Shown in pieces: positions 24,257 through 35,913 of a stretch of 64,000 nucleotides of DNA. The notes below the pieces were generated by a model. The model saw nothing but the letters and a program-made list of their open reading frames with translations. It was not told the DNA's origin and did not search any database. The stretch comes from Scedosporium boydii (lineage: Eukaryota; Ascomycota; Sordariomycetes; Microascales; Microascaceae): NCBI GenBank assembly GCA_002221725.1, contig NJFT01000181.1, positions 19,711 to 83,710 on the forward strand, read 5' to 3'. Every line of letters starts with the position of its first letter. The first letter of the stretch is position 1. A program made the position numbers and the translations under genes.

Positions 24257-25909
24257 TCAATTCCACCAGAAGCTCACGCTAAAACTAACAGTCAAACTCC
24301 GAACATAATGCCACCACCCAATAGGTATATACAGCGTCTCCCCTGGCTCCAGAACGCAATCCCAATACTCGGCCTCCTTGAACCGCCCCCTCTGCTCCCC
24401 CGTTAACCCACCTTCCTCCCCATCCTCATCATCTTCACTAAGGTCATCCTCACCAACATCATCCCAGCCCTCCATGGCCCCGACGTCAATCCGACTCGTA
24501 TTACCCATATCCACCCCACCCTCGACCCCCATCGGCACCATGGCCTCCGTACAGCTCGGCGAATACAACCGCACGTATTTCCTCCCCACGACCTGGCAGA
24601 GGAGATTATGCATGCTATCCGTATGAAGAGGCGTTATCGTCCCCGCGGGGCCAAACCAAGCGTTAAGTTGCGGAGAGGCGACCTTGGGCTTGTTCTGTTT
24701 CGGGTCCGGGTGTAAGGGGGGATCAGTCCAGAGGTAATCAGGTAGGAGGACGTCGTTTCTCAAGGATGGGATCTGAGCGAAGAGGTCATGCTGAGCTAGG
24801 TAACCTTTTTGTTTTGAAATACTGGTGGTGGTGGTGGAGGAGGAGGAGGAGGAGGAGGAGGAGAGGGTTGGGTCGATGTACGTGGTTAGAAAATCTTTGA
24901 AAGGTACGATTCTTTGGGTCCAGCCTTCGTCGACATAACTCCGCCCTATCTCGATAGGCACATATCGTCTGCCGTTAAAGGTCCGGGAGAGGAGGTAAGT
25001 CGGATTTGACCACGGTCGGTCTGCGAGCGCGGGCCAGTCGTGCATTAGATCTGTGAAGATGATTGGGGTCGCGGTTTCTGGATTTGTCGAGGGATCGATG
25101 TACTTTTGGAATGTGTCCATGGAGACGCCGTCGATGCGCTCGATGGGCCGAGATACGGGGGGTTCGAAAGCTACTGCGGAAGAGAAGGATGTAGACTCGC
25201 CTTGCCGCTGCGGTGTGGGGTGTTGTTCATATTCGTCGTGAGAAGCCTTGAATCGCTTCGCGTCTCGACGATCCGAGTTGTCCCTCAGAGCATCCCAGGC
25301 ATCTTCGAGCAGCTCAAGAAGCCTATTAATCAACTCCCTCCCGCGCCCAGGCCCGCCTCCGGCAACGATGAGCGCCATATCCAACATCTTCACCAGCTCA
25401 TCCACCTCCTTGCCCACCCTCGCCTCTTCTTCATTCCCATCAACCCATCCTTTCCGCCCTTCATCCCACACCCTCCGTATCCCAGATCTCAACACGCCAA
25501 CATGAAACATCAAGATCCTCACATCAACGTACAACTCCCTCCAACAACCCGGCACCACCTCGAACCGAAAAGCCATAAATTTCGCATCCGCCAATTCCAG
25601 CAGATAATCAAGCCTTTTGAACAGACAATGCCCTTCCTCCCCTCTCGTAAGGCCGGCATCTCCCTTGGAGGGACTAGGACCCGGAATATTTGCGGCGGGA
25701 AGAGACTGAAGCCGAAGGACGAGAGCGGCAAGGCGGCCGAGAAGGTTAGCGATGGCTGCTCCGCAGTCCGCTATTACGTCTGAGTTGGTATTCTTTGTCT
25801 TCGGGTCGGTTCCGTTTAGGTTAGATCCGGGGACCGCAATGCACGAAGCACGGATGCTAGCGGTGGCATTATGGAGCGCTGTGAGGAGTTCGTCCATGGC
25901 GCTTGGCAT
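24257..25909 (-). CDS. JmjC-domain (KDM8/JMJD5-like) oxygenase
   Basis: Single-exon, 550-aa protein. The N-terminal half (1-220) is helical and of unknown role. The C-terminal half is a cupin/JmjC fold of the Fe(II)/2-oxoglutarate oxygenase type, closest in layout to JMJD5/KDM8 (lysine demethylase or arginyl hydroxylase). Domain cues are 'PIIFTDLMHDWPALADRPW' at entry, then the iron ligands His429 and Asp431 in 'TPLHTDSMHNLLCQVVGRKY'. The distal His534 lies in 'YIPIGWWHYVRSL', and the protein ends 'SVSFWWN'. All three ligands are present, so activity is plausible. Two expansions are unusual: a Ser/Thr run encoded by GGA/GGT-type triplets (about 24826-24861) and an acidic insertion (about residues 482-500) between the ligands. 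The first ATG (25909) is used; a second in-frame ATG follows four codons later. Confidence 0.85.
   Translation of the reverse strand: MPSAMDELLTALHNATASIRASCIAVPGSNLNGTDPKTKNTNSDVIADCGAAIANLLGRLAALVLRLQSLPAANIPGPSPSKGDAGLTRGEEGHCLFKRLDYLLELADAKFMAFRFEVVPGCWRELYVDVRILMFHVGVLRSGIRRVWDEGRKGWVDGNEEEARVGKEVDELVKMLDMALIVAGGGPGRGRELINRLLELLEDAWDALRDNSDRRDAKRFKASHDEYEQHPTPQRQGESTSFSSAVAFEPPVSRPIERIDGVSMDTFQKYIDPSTNPETATPIIFTDLMHDWPALADRPWSNPTYLLSRTFNGRRYVPIEIGRSYVDEGWTQRIVPFKDFLTTYIDPTLSSSSSSSSSTTTTSISKQKGYLAQHDLFAQIPSLRNDVLLPDYLWTDPPLHPDPKQNKPKVASPQLNAWFGPAGTITPLHTDSMHNLLCQVVGRKYVRLYSPSCTEAMVPMGVEGGVDMGNTSRIDVGAMEGWDDVGEDDLSEDDEDGEEGGLTGEQRGRFKEAEYWDCVLEPGETLYIPIGWWHYVRSLTVSFSVSFWWN
24826..24861. 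repeat. GGT/GGA trinucleotide microsatellite
   Basis: Tandem GGT then GGA triplets on the plus strand, read on the minus strand as a Ser run followed by Thr in the JmjC protein. In-frame triplets make length polymorphism between strains likely without frame loss. Confidence 0.85.
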
Positions 25910-27137
25910 GGCCTAATGGTGAAGAATGGGGGGTTCAAACTGGATTAAGATAGAACTTGACCTCTTATGAGGTCATCCCAGAATATGTATTATTATTTTT
26001 TTCCCCCAGATTTTCAGGCATCTCCTCGACCCTTGATGATCAACTGGATATGAGAAGATGTAGAAAGTGCAGGAATATGATGAGTCTGGAACAGTGTGCT
26101 GATGAGCTCGATATAATTCGTCACTTCAATCCCCAATCCAGTCTACGAATACCATTAATGACCCACAGAGGGAAGGAACCATATGCACGATAACCACTGC
26201 CTTGCCCATGCGAACTCGGCAGCCTCATATATCCAGATCCAAGCAGATTAAATAATAGCAAGTAGCCGCGATGATAAACCCATGGTTCCGACGGCGCTAG
26301 AAAACCCGGGTTTCATCGCCCGTCTGTTCAGAAGTCCGCGGACAGCCTTTTTGTTCTAACGTCAACTTGTCTATTCCCCCTGCCATGCGTGTGTTCATGA
26401 GCATTGATCCGACTGAAATAACAATGGATTATTTCTAGATTGAAATGCACGAGGGCTATTTCTACATGGTATAGGGGCATCTAGATAACCTGTTTTAACG
26501 AGAAAAAAAAAAACCGCAAAGGAAAAAAAGGAGGGAAAAAAAAACGAAAAACTTAAAAAAAAAAAAAAAAAAAAGTATCCCTCAAGCAAGCCTCAACTCG
26601 CCCTCGGCCAAACCCGCATGCTGCCTTCTATCTTTTTTTTGTGATTAATATACACCGATATAAATCATTCCTGGCCGTAATAGCACCTCATTGATGTCAA
26701 TCCTATAACCATTAATTCCCTCATCTCCATCAAAGTCATCAGTCATGAAAAATTATCGTCAAAGGGGAAAACAGGAAAAAAAAATAAGAAAAATAAGAGA
26801 AAAAAATTCGTATCGTCGAATGGAATCGGGACCGAACGTTTGGCGATCTTCGAAACGATGGGACGACGTAGATCTGAGGGGAATCGCCGATTATATATTC
26901 CGAAAAATAAGTCGAGTGGTTGGAGAAAGCAAACGCATTTTTTTTTTCTCTCTTTTTGCTTCGTTGCATCGAGGGAGCATGCCAGACAAGACCTGCTTGA
27001 GGGCATTGTGGACGTGCGGGGGAAGGGATAATAAGAAGGAAGAAAAGAAAATGGAAGGGACCAAAGTCAGACCTCGTCATCGGCGGCGCGCAACACTCCT
27101 ATCTTACATCGGGTGTAAGAAGAAAACCAACGACAGA
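25910..27137. other. Intergenic, tandem minus-strand genes
   Basis: Contains the 3' flank of the Zn2Cys6 gene and the promoter of the JmjC gene. It holds several A- or T-rich tracts (for example 20 A at 26555-26574) and no supportable gene. Confidence 0.6.
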
Positions 27138-29514
27138 TCAAGTATGCCGCCGTCCCTTCTTTCTCACAATCATCTCTTCCACCTCTTCATCCTCCTCCTC
27201 GTCGTCGTCATCGTCGTCGTCGTTGTCGTTAAAGCTCAATCTACCGAACCTCTCTCTCAGCGCGGGAATCGCCAAAGCCGTGCTCAGGCTCCTTGGTAGC
27301 TCTTCCACAGCCCCACTTCTTCCACCGCCGCCAGCCCTTTCTGCGTCCGCGGTCCTCCACAGCCTAACCACCTCGGGGCCATCCCATAAATTCTCCCTCC
27401 TTGGCCAATCCTGCAAGACGTTAAGGGCTCTCTCCCGCACGGACTCATCGCGGCAATTGCACACGACGAAATGCAGCGGACAAATGATCCCGAGATCAAT
27501 CATGAACCGTCTCCTCTGCTGCGTCCCTGTAGCTGTAGATGAAACGCCCCGCTTAATCGACTCCGCAATCTTCACAATATCCTCATAGGGATCCCCAAAT
27601 GAGGAGCCGATGTACTCAGCCGCGGGGGATACGGGTGGAAGAGAAGCGCCCTTGCTGAGGGAGTTGCAAAGGTCCTTGCAGCAGGTAAAATGCAACTTGT
27701 CCATCAACATTGACATGTACTCTATCCCCCACGACTTTGGAGAGTTCGGCCCCTGGTAAAACTGCTGTAACCTATCCTCGAGCCTCGACGCCTTAAAACA
27801 TAGGACGTCTCGTCTGGCAGCGGGTAAGGGCGCTGTCCCTTCATCACCGACTCCAGACGGCCCATTTTGCCAAATCCAGCTGAGGGCGAAAACATCGCGG
27901 CAAAACTGCGCCACGGCGCGATGTGCCTCTTTGATGTCGGTGAACTCCGGAAATCGGATTTCTTCCGAAAGATTCCGCGAGTGGTATAGCTTTAAAGCTA
28001 TGATGGGTTCGAAATCGTTGGTGTAAAGACATGCAGAACTCTCCAAGGTTGCAAATGCCCGCAGTATGCAATCCATCTCTTTACCGAGGGGATTGGCCGG
28101 TCCCGGGAGGTCTGCGCACCCCAAGGGGTCGGCCAAGGCTTGGAGGGTCTCGAGCGGGATCGTATTGATAATCGTCAGGCCTGATCGGAGATGCCTCAGG
28201 GCGTCGCGCCAATTGTTGCGCAGGCTTTCGATGTAGACGAATGCGAGGCAGCAGACAAGCGCAAGAGTCATAACGCCAGGCGAGTCGAGATTGGCATGCC
28301 GCAGCAGGGCCATAGCCTGTCCGTAATGCTCCAGCATAACGACCTCGGATTGCTGGGAGGCCGCCCCGCCACCTAGAGCACCAGCACCGCTCAGCAGACC
28401 GTCTCCATCCCGGTAAATCCGTAGCGCGGCGCCGAGCGCAACTATAGCATGCCGTACAGTACGATCCTGCATGCACATTCGAGGCACGGTCCACCTCCAA
28501 AATTCGTCAAGGTTCGATACATGCTGCGAGAGTCCCTCTTCGGCCACACTCGTAAATTCGTTCAAATACTTTCTCTCGATATCCGTTAGGTCGATCTCAG
28601 CTGCCAGCGACACCGGCCCGAGAGGTTGAAGCGGGGGTAATCCGGGTCCCAAAATAGATGGTGTCGCGGGGTTTGGGTGGTGCAATCCGGCAACGGGTGG
28701 AGGCGACGACGAGGATGACGATATCGATGCGGCTGAGGCGACAGAGGCGGAAACGGTGACGACAGGAGTAGTGGCAAGTGTCCTCTCAGCTGGTCCACTG
28801 GCAGCTATGATGCCGGGCCTCGTTGACGATGAGGGACCCGCGGCTGGATTCGCCACCACAACGGCTGGCTGGAGACCTCGTGACCGGTGCTGGACTAGCA
28901 GCTGATTAGGCGGCGGCTGCTTCTTGGGTGCCGTTGCCTCGGTATCGTAACCGTCGCACACTCGTCCGGTCGACGTGCATCGAAAACAGGCAGGTTTTTC
29001 TTCGCCACATTTCACTCTTCTGATTCTGTATGGATGGAAGTCTGGTCAGCTTATATTGAACGTGGCGTTTTCCCCCCCATGACTCGATGACGGCAGACTA
29101 GAATGAGGCAGAGAGGGCAGAAAGTAAGAGTGTTGATAGAGAGGCCACGCGTTGAACAAGACAAGGTAGAGGTTAGAAGGTGGATGGAAAGGGACCGGAA
29201 AAGAGAGGGAGGAAGGGGAGAAGAGGATTAAATCAATACGTACTTACTGCAACAGGGTTAGCGAGCGAAACGTTAGCACTCTGCGAACTCTGGAGTAAAG
29301 GGGTTGGACATTATCAACTTGTCTCCATCGTCGCTGGCCTCTTGACGCGGCGCAAGACGTTCGAAATCATAAAAATCATAAAAAAAATTAAAAATAAAAA
29401 ATAAAAAATAAAAAAAAGAGGAACAAAACGACAAAACGAAAGCAAGGAAAAGAAAGCTTTGCATCGATCAAGTCAAGAAAAATGAAGCAAAGCAATGAGG
29501 AAAAATCGAGACGG

Positions 29515-29545
<31 letters not shown>

Positions 29546-30128
29546 TCTCGGGGACCAGCAAACCCACAACGAGAAAAAAAAAATCGATATACGAAAAGTG
29601 ATGAAACAACACGGAGAGGAGAAAAAGGGGAATGGTCGATGCTCACCATGTAATGCAGCCCGTCCTCACTTTGGGCTTACTCGCCCTTGTCCTTTTCTTC
29701 GTTTGTTGATTTTGCGAGCTGGCAACTCTACCGCTGGCCGTGGTGGATGCTGCCCTTTGCGAGAAGCTTTCTGAGCTGCTACTCCCCGGAGTACCCGGGA
29801 ACTGTCCCTGATGGGGAGAAACAGGTATCATAGCTCGTCCAACACCGTCTCCTGGCTGGAGAACAAAGTGGAGTTGCCGGTCCTGGTCCTGATGCTGATC
29901 CTGGTCCTGACGTTGGTTTATGTCTTGGTGAGTAGGCTGCAGCTTCTCGTCGGAGTCGCAGGCGAACCAGGCCCGTGAATAGGTCTGCTCGGGGACGGGG
30001 ACGATGGCGGGGCCTGGGACTTGGACAAGGACGTGATGATCGTGGTGGAAGAACGGGACCAGTCTTCCGCTTGCTTTTAATCGACCCCCTCTACTACTTG
30101 TAGATGTTAAAACGACTGACTGGAGCAT
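27138..30128 (-). CDS. Zn2Cys6 fungal transcription factor
   Basis: Nuclear regulator with a binuclear zinc cluster and a fungal-specific middle domain of the DUF3468 type. Exons are 30128-29647, 29244-29246 (3 nt) and 29025-27138, giving 790 aa. The zinc cluster is C158-x2-C161-x6-C168-x6-C175-x2-C178-x6-C185. Cys161 and Lys162 each take bases from the 3-nt exon (TG|T and AA|A), giving 'CITCKIRRVKCGEEKPACFR'. Direct joining of the two large exons would create TGA at Cys161. The N-terminal 150 residues are Q/D-rich and disordered. The regulatory domain begins near 'EIDLTDIERKYLNEFTSVAE'. The C-terminus is acidic, from a GTC/TCG-type triplet run (about 27190-27232). The target pathway cannot be read from the neighbours. 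Confidence 0.85.
29244..29246 (-). other. 3-nt micro-exon (TAA) of the Zn2Cys6 gene
   Basis: Upstream intron 29247-29646 ends CTAACCCTGTTGCAG; downstream intron 29026-29243 starts GTACGT and ends ATACAG. I searched the 600 nt between the large exons, and this is the only AG-NNN-GT on the sense strand. The three bases restore phase and supply both the fourth-position Cys and the Lys of the zinc-cluster signature. Confidence 0.75.
29515..29543. repeat. 29-nt A homopolymer (poly-T on the sense strand) in intron 1
   Basis: Uninterrupted A run on the plus strand, inside the 400-nt intron before the 3-nt micro-exon. The rest of this intron is also very T-rich on the sense strand. Confidence 0.95.
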
Positions 30129-33100
30129 GTCAGCTCTGTGGTCATTGGTCGTTGGTCTGAGATGATGGGAAGGGTGAGAAAGAGAGGAAGAAGGCGGGAG
30201 GGTTAGTCATAACAGCTGGCAATAATGAGGCAAAGTGCCGCGGTGTTGTTATTGTTGTTGTTGCTGTTGCCGTTACAGCGCAAGGACGCGAGAGAAGAAC
30301 CCAGTGGACGGCGAACAGGTGATCCAGGACTGGGGCTTGGTTCGGGTTATTGCCCACCCCTCGTCTGTCCCCCCCGTTCAGGCAAGGGTACGTAGTGTGT
30401 CGAAGGAGGGTGTCGAAGATCAAGATGACGACGCCAAGGGGGTGTGTAGGCCCTTAGGAAGAAACTCCATAAGCACGAGGATGGTTTCCTATAGAAGAAG
30501 CCAAGGAGAAGGTGGAAGTGAGAGTTGAGGTTCAGTTGGGGAAAAAAAAGGGGGCGAAGTCGATAGTGGGTCAAGTCGTAGTGCTTGTGGTGTCTGTGGT
30601 CTCCCACGGGATGGCTATGGGCCACTCTTAATACTTTTATATCGAATCAAAGGCGATCCTTGACTAGGTCCCAAGATAGTGTCGTCGAGTTCTGCCCTAC
30701 CATGCGATGCGATGCGATGTCCTGCCGTGTTATATATACCGTGGATGCGTGGATGGGGTGGTATGCATCTCCGCGTGGTTTTGCAGGCTAGGACGACATG
30801 GAGGAGGGAGGCGTGGAGGTATTAGTGTGGACTAGCAGTAGTTTGATAATAGTACATCGAGGTAGTTGTAGTCAGTTTAAGTTGGCTTGCGCCTTGCACT
30901 AAAAGATGATGGGACGCCTCAAGTGTCTCCATCAAATAAATCCTGGTCTACTTCGTACTTGGACCGTCGGTCTAAACTTCTAAACTTGTATACTTGGCTG
31001 ATCCGTGCTTTCCCATTCCATTCCCACTCGAGTACTTCGTGATACTTGATACTTGCGGACATTGGGTGCGGGCCCCTCAAGGAAGGGAAGGAACATTGGG
31101 AGGATGAGGATGGAGATGGATTTCCGAATCTGGAAAGTAGGAAATACACTAATACTTTGTAGTGGACATGCGGGAACCGGGAGCAACAACCGCGGCCGAG
31201 GCTTGTAAGTACGAACGTATAGTTGCATATATATGCATGCGTTAAGTCACGAAGGATTTCGATGGCGAAAAGAGCGCTGTGAATGACCCAGCTATGGCTT
31301 GATCAAGCCCGTGTCGTGGCAGCATACCAAACATCGTTACACACTCATACGAGGGAAATCGATTCCAGAGACAAGCATTCGAGTCTCCCCCTCTTCTTCC
31401 CTTATGAGTACGTTGCCCCCCTTCTTCTCGCCCCCTTATTCTCCCTTCATCACTTTCCCCTACTTTTCTGTTACGTTCCCTTACTTCGTGCGTTCAAGAG
31501 GTTTCCCGGTTTGCAATTTGGGGATTTTCGATAATGTGAATTGCGACTGGACCCCTCTGTGTCATGGGGTGTATGTATGGATTTGATGCATCAGAGTTGT
31601 AGCTAGAGGGATTCGGACATGGGCGTAGACAAATTAATATAGTGTACAAAAACCAGAGCCAAGGTAGCTCAGATGCACGTCAGTGGACTGCACATGGACC
31701 AATGTAGTGGAGTGTATCAAGTACGCATGAAAGTAGGGGTCAATATATACAGAAAATACATCAATCGCAGTGTAGATCCTCGCTAAAGCCCACCAGCAAT
31801 ATCCAGTCCCAGTTCCAAAGTCGTCCTAAGTCCGATCCTCCAATCCACAATCTCCAAGTAAAATATACTTTTGAGAAGATGATAGGTCTCAGCTGCCAAG
31901 CCACACAGCAGACGTCAACCGAGATCCAGGCCAGCAAGCGACACCCGAGTCTTAAATTTATTTTGCAAATGCCAGCTCAAACTCGGGACTTTTCAGCTGG
32001 TGTGGTCATGTCGCGATACTTTTATTTAGCCATCGAAGATTGTTGTGTCTTCTGCTTCGTGGTATCAATGGTGAATCCCAATTCCTCCAAACTGCTCTGG
32101 TTATGACACCATGACTCTGCTTGGCATCTGTCGATAAAATATCAATGATTTCAAATCCCGGTTGGTACAAGTAGCAACGGTTGAACAGCGAGATTAAAGA
32201 AAATCACTCTCACAAGAGAATTTCCGGGGGATTGACAGGCGCCCAGCAACTCGAAGCCTAAGAACAAGACCGTTCAGGCTCTTGTCATCCCGGCTATCTG
32301 GTACATGATTAATTTGGGAACGGAGACTATACTGTTTTTGGTCCATAGGTCCATAGGGTATAAGATCATTGCTTCGTCAATGTCGTAGTTAGGAGGTACC
32401 ATCACTCTCCGGTGTTATATCGACTTTGTATCTGTATTATTGGGCTTGGATACTACTCTACTGAGGAAATATCCCCAAAAACGCAAGGAACGCCCCCATT
32501 TGCAAAAGTATCAAGTTGATTACTGACCGATATCAATTTCTAAGAACAGTGTCATGCTTAGGGATGAGGGGAAAAATAAAAAAAAAGCCACAGGATCGTC
32601 GGTGAATATGTGTGGAAATCATGCTCCCCCCTTCGCCCGCCCCGAAGGAGCGGCGCACACCGATGTGATGTGGACCGACGCCGCAAAAAGAAAGGCCGAA
32701 TTCGGTTGAAAGGGGAAAGGGAGCGAGGGAAGAGGAGAAAGTCGAGAAGCAAGCAAAAAGAAGAAGGCGAGTACCTCTACACCGCACACTCCATAGTGAT
32801 CTACAACTAAAGATCGGCATGCAACAGGTTCTCGATTCGACAAAGGAATAAGATCGATCGAGTAGATCTTGCATGTCGAATAAGAGAACAAAAAAAAAAA
32901 AACGGGCTGCATTACTCGGGTGGCGCTAGCCTACTTCTCCTACCTCGATATTCCCATTCCGGCTTCTGAAATAACACCAAGGTGGCTCATGTGGCTCCCT
33001 CTTCGGCCTCACGGCACGCGTGAGGATGGATCCAAATGGCTTGCCCGTCGATATGAATTGCCCTGCATATTACGGCTGGGTCTCTTAGTTAGTCTGTTCG

Positions 33101-35913
33101 TCGGATATTCACGGCCTATCATTATGACCGTCATCTTGGAAGCCTCATGAAAAGGGGGAAGGGAACAAAAAAAGGGCCGTAGACGAGCGATGGAGAAGAA
33201 GAATAGCTTCGATGTTCTATTTGCCACAGCGGGAACACCACAAATTGGCCTGGTCTCGGCGTGATCCGCGGCCTTGGGGAAAAGCCTAGATCCAATCCCA
33301 TGGAAAGGCTAGGGGATCCCACTTGACTGGAACCAAGTCTCTGGATGCCTAATGACGAGAAGCTTAGTTGGCGCAGCCATCAAGCCAGAAACACCGATTC
33401 AACAGGTGACTCGTTATAAAAAAGAAAAAAAAAGCAAGTTGGAAATGTCCTACCCGCATCATCCAGCAAGGATCATCATGGTGACACAAGGGGGAGGGAG
33501 AAAAAAAAAGAGATATCCAGCCGCTTGGCTCCTTTTCATGGAAACTTGGAAGTCTTCCATGCTGCAGACTATTGAAAATGGAAGCTCGACTAGCAGGGAG
33601 TTTAACCGGGTGTAGTTTAGATCGTTCCTGCACGCTGCGAGAGAAGACGAAACCGGTCGTTTTGACCTTGAGAGAGGCTTGGCCAGACCAGGGGGAAGCG
33701 GCCTGCAGCAGGACTCACAGCCAAGAGGTAGACGCAGACACGGCATCTGCCCTCCTGGCTGCTGCAGAATGTTGGAAAAACCCAGTCCAAGTCTTTCGTC
33801 ATTGTGCAGCGTCTTTTCGGCGCTAATTTTTCCCGCCTGCAGTCGAGGTAACCCAGGGAGTCGGGGACTGCGTTGGGAAAAAAGGCGTTTTTTTCGTGCT
33901 CGTCGAACCATCCTTGAAAGAGCAGGTCAGAACATGGGTTGAAGTTGGCAGCCACACCATCTTGGGGTACAGATGCGATCTCATTCGATGAGACATGCCC
34001 TCTCAGAACATGTGGATGTGTTACATCGATCCAGAGCACGTCCACCCGCGCATCTCCACGACCTTGCTCCATCGATTTAGCAGCACTCCACCAACATACC
34101 AACGTGCCGTCTCGAGCTGAAGGTAGGACGAAGTGAGCGAGCAAGGAAAATTTTTTTCCTCCTTTCTGCCACGGGAGAAAAAAAATTTCTTCAGGTTGAC
34201 AGCAGGAAGGATCAGGAAGCACCAACCATGCCTTTCGGCCATCACCGCCGCTTGTCGCTGATGCATATCTTTCTCATCCTGCGCCCTTCTGATTGAACGC
34301 GGTCCCCGACGAATCCAGACCAAATTTCGGAATTTCTCAAGGGTGCAGATGCTTGTTTCCCTTTTTCCTCTTCCCGTGTCTGAAAACTAGTTTATGTACA
34401 TATTACTCCCTGGCACCCTGTAACCCCAGCTTCCCGGTCCGTCCGTTCGGCATCTATTCGGATTTTTTCTATTTCGGACTTAGCTGGCGAGACATTTTTC
34501 TCGCTCTTTTTTTCTCGAATTTCCATGCCAAGATTAGTGACGCACGCGGTCGGTCTGGGCATCGGTCTCTAATCTAGTTTTGGTGAGCCAGCATGGCATT
34601 TCATGGGTCTGGTCTGGGTGGCAAATAATTCTTGATCGAGGAAAGCGAGGAGGGCGCAACGGCGAAAAAAAAATTATGCTGTCCCATCGTGATACGTCAA
34701 CACCTCTTCTGCCTTGATCTCCGAGTCCATCTCTGATCTCGACGTTGACCTGGCCCCTACTTGTGGAACCAAAGGCGGACGCGCTGGATGAAAAAAGGAC
34801 CGCTTCTTTGCCTTGGTCAGCAACCAAAGTCTACATTTTTATTTGGCCTCCGAGATGTCCTGTCAAGCTGAGGCTGCGGCTCCGCCAGTCCCGGTCCCCC
34901 AAGACCAAAGAAAACCGCACCTGACCCTAGTATTACCTTATTTTTATCAATCCCGACGACCGTCCAATACTTCAATAATAAAATTGTAATCCCCGTCAGC
35001 CCTAGCAGAACACGAAATCTTGTGGGTGAGGTGATCCGAGCAAAGGGTTTCCAATGAAGTCGCAGAATTTTGCCTGTCGTTGTCACATGGTCCCTGCTGG
35101 ACGCAAACTGGCGGTCTGACATCCGCGTCCATCCATCTCCTTCAGCCTGCCATCACATCATAGCTGCGCAAAAGAATGCGTCTCAAAACAGAAGGCGGCA
35201 TAGTAGTTTCAAAACGACAGGCGAATAAACAACAAGGACAGTGAGGCTGGGCGGAAACAGTAGTGTAAAACAGGTTCCCCCCCCTTCGGAGAAATGCCAC
35301 GAAGCGCCCGTCGATGAGTCCACTGTCAGGCGAGCTCCGCCCTAACACGAGGTTGAGAGCTTCGAACCATTGATCCCTTGCTTTTTTTTTTCTTTTTTGG
35401 CTCTTTGTCATTCTTACCAAGGGTCAATGAATATGGTCGCGGGAAATCTCGTATTAAACAGATACTTATTCTAACCCTCCCTGCTCGCTCCTTAATCCTC
35501 TTTTAGATAAACGCCAGAAACACCTAAAAAGAAAGTCTCAACAGGAGGGAAAAAAAGAAACGAAGAAAAAAGATATAAAAAAAGGTGGGGAAAGGGGGGT
35601 AGGGAAAGAGGGAAATCCAGAAACCATAAACCAGAAAACAAGGAAGAATGCCACGCCGAACCACCAATGCAATTGACAGATGAAAAGGAAAGGTCCGCGG
35701 AGTGTCCAGTAAGGAGGAATAATACATCAGGAGACCGAGTCGTCCTTGGCCCGTCCGTAAGGGCGACCGAAATTCACGTTCCTGCCACTTCCGTATATTC
35801 TAAAAGACGTGAAACAAGAATGAAAAAAAAAAAAAGAAAAGGACCTAGTCGAAACAAGGAAGGACGTAAGGGCGGGTGGTTTTCCCCCTTTTCCCCCTTT
35901 TCCCCTGCGATCC
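30129..35913. other. 5.8-kb region without a supportable gene
   Basis: Lies between the Zn2Cys6 start and the NUR1 stop codon, both on the minus strand. It holds many short A/T runs, two copies or near-copies of the TACTTCGTA motif (30949-30957 exact; 31033-31041 with one mismatch) and a 202-codon TTG-initiated frame at 33617-34225 that looks random. It probably contains the promoter and leader of the Zn2Cys6 gene. A noncoding transcript cannot be judged from sequence alone. Confidence 0.5.

Noticed and set aside
33617..34225. 202-codon minus-strand open frame in the 5.8-kb gap
   Set aside because: It starts with TTG, has no domain or compositional signature, and one such frame is expected by chance in a window of this size.
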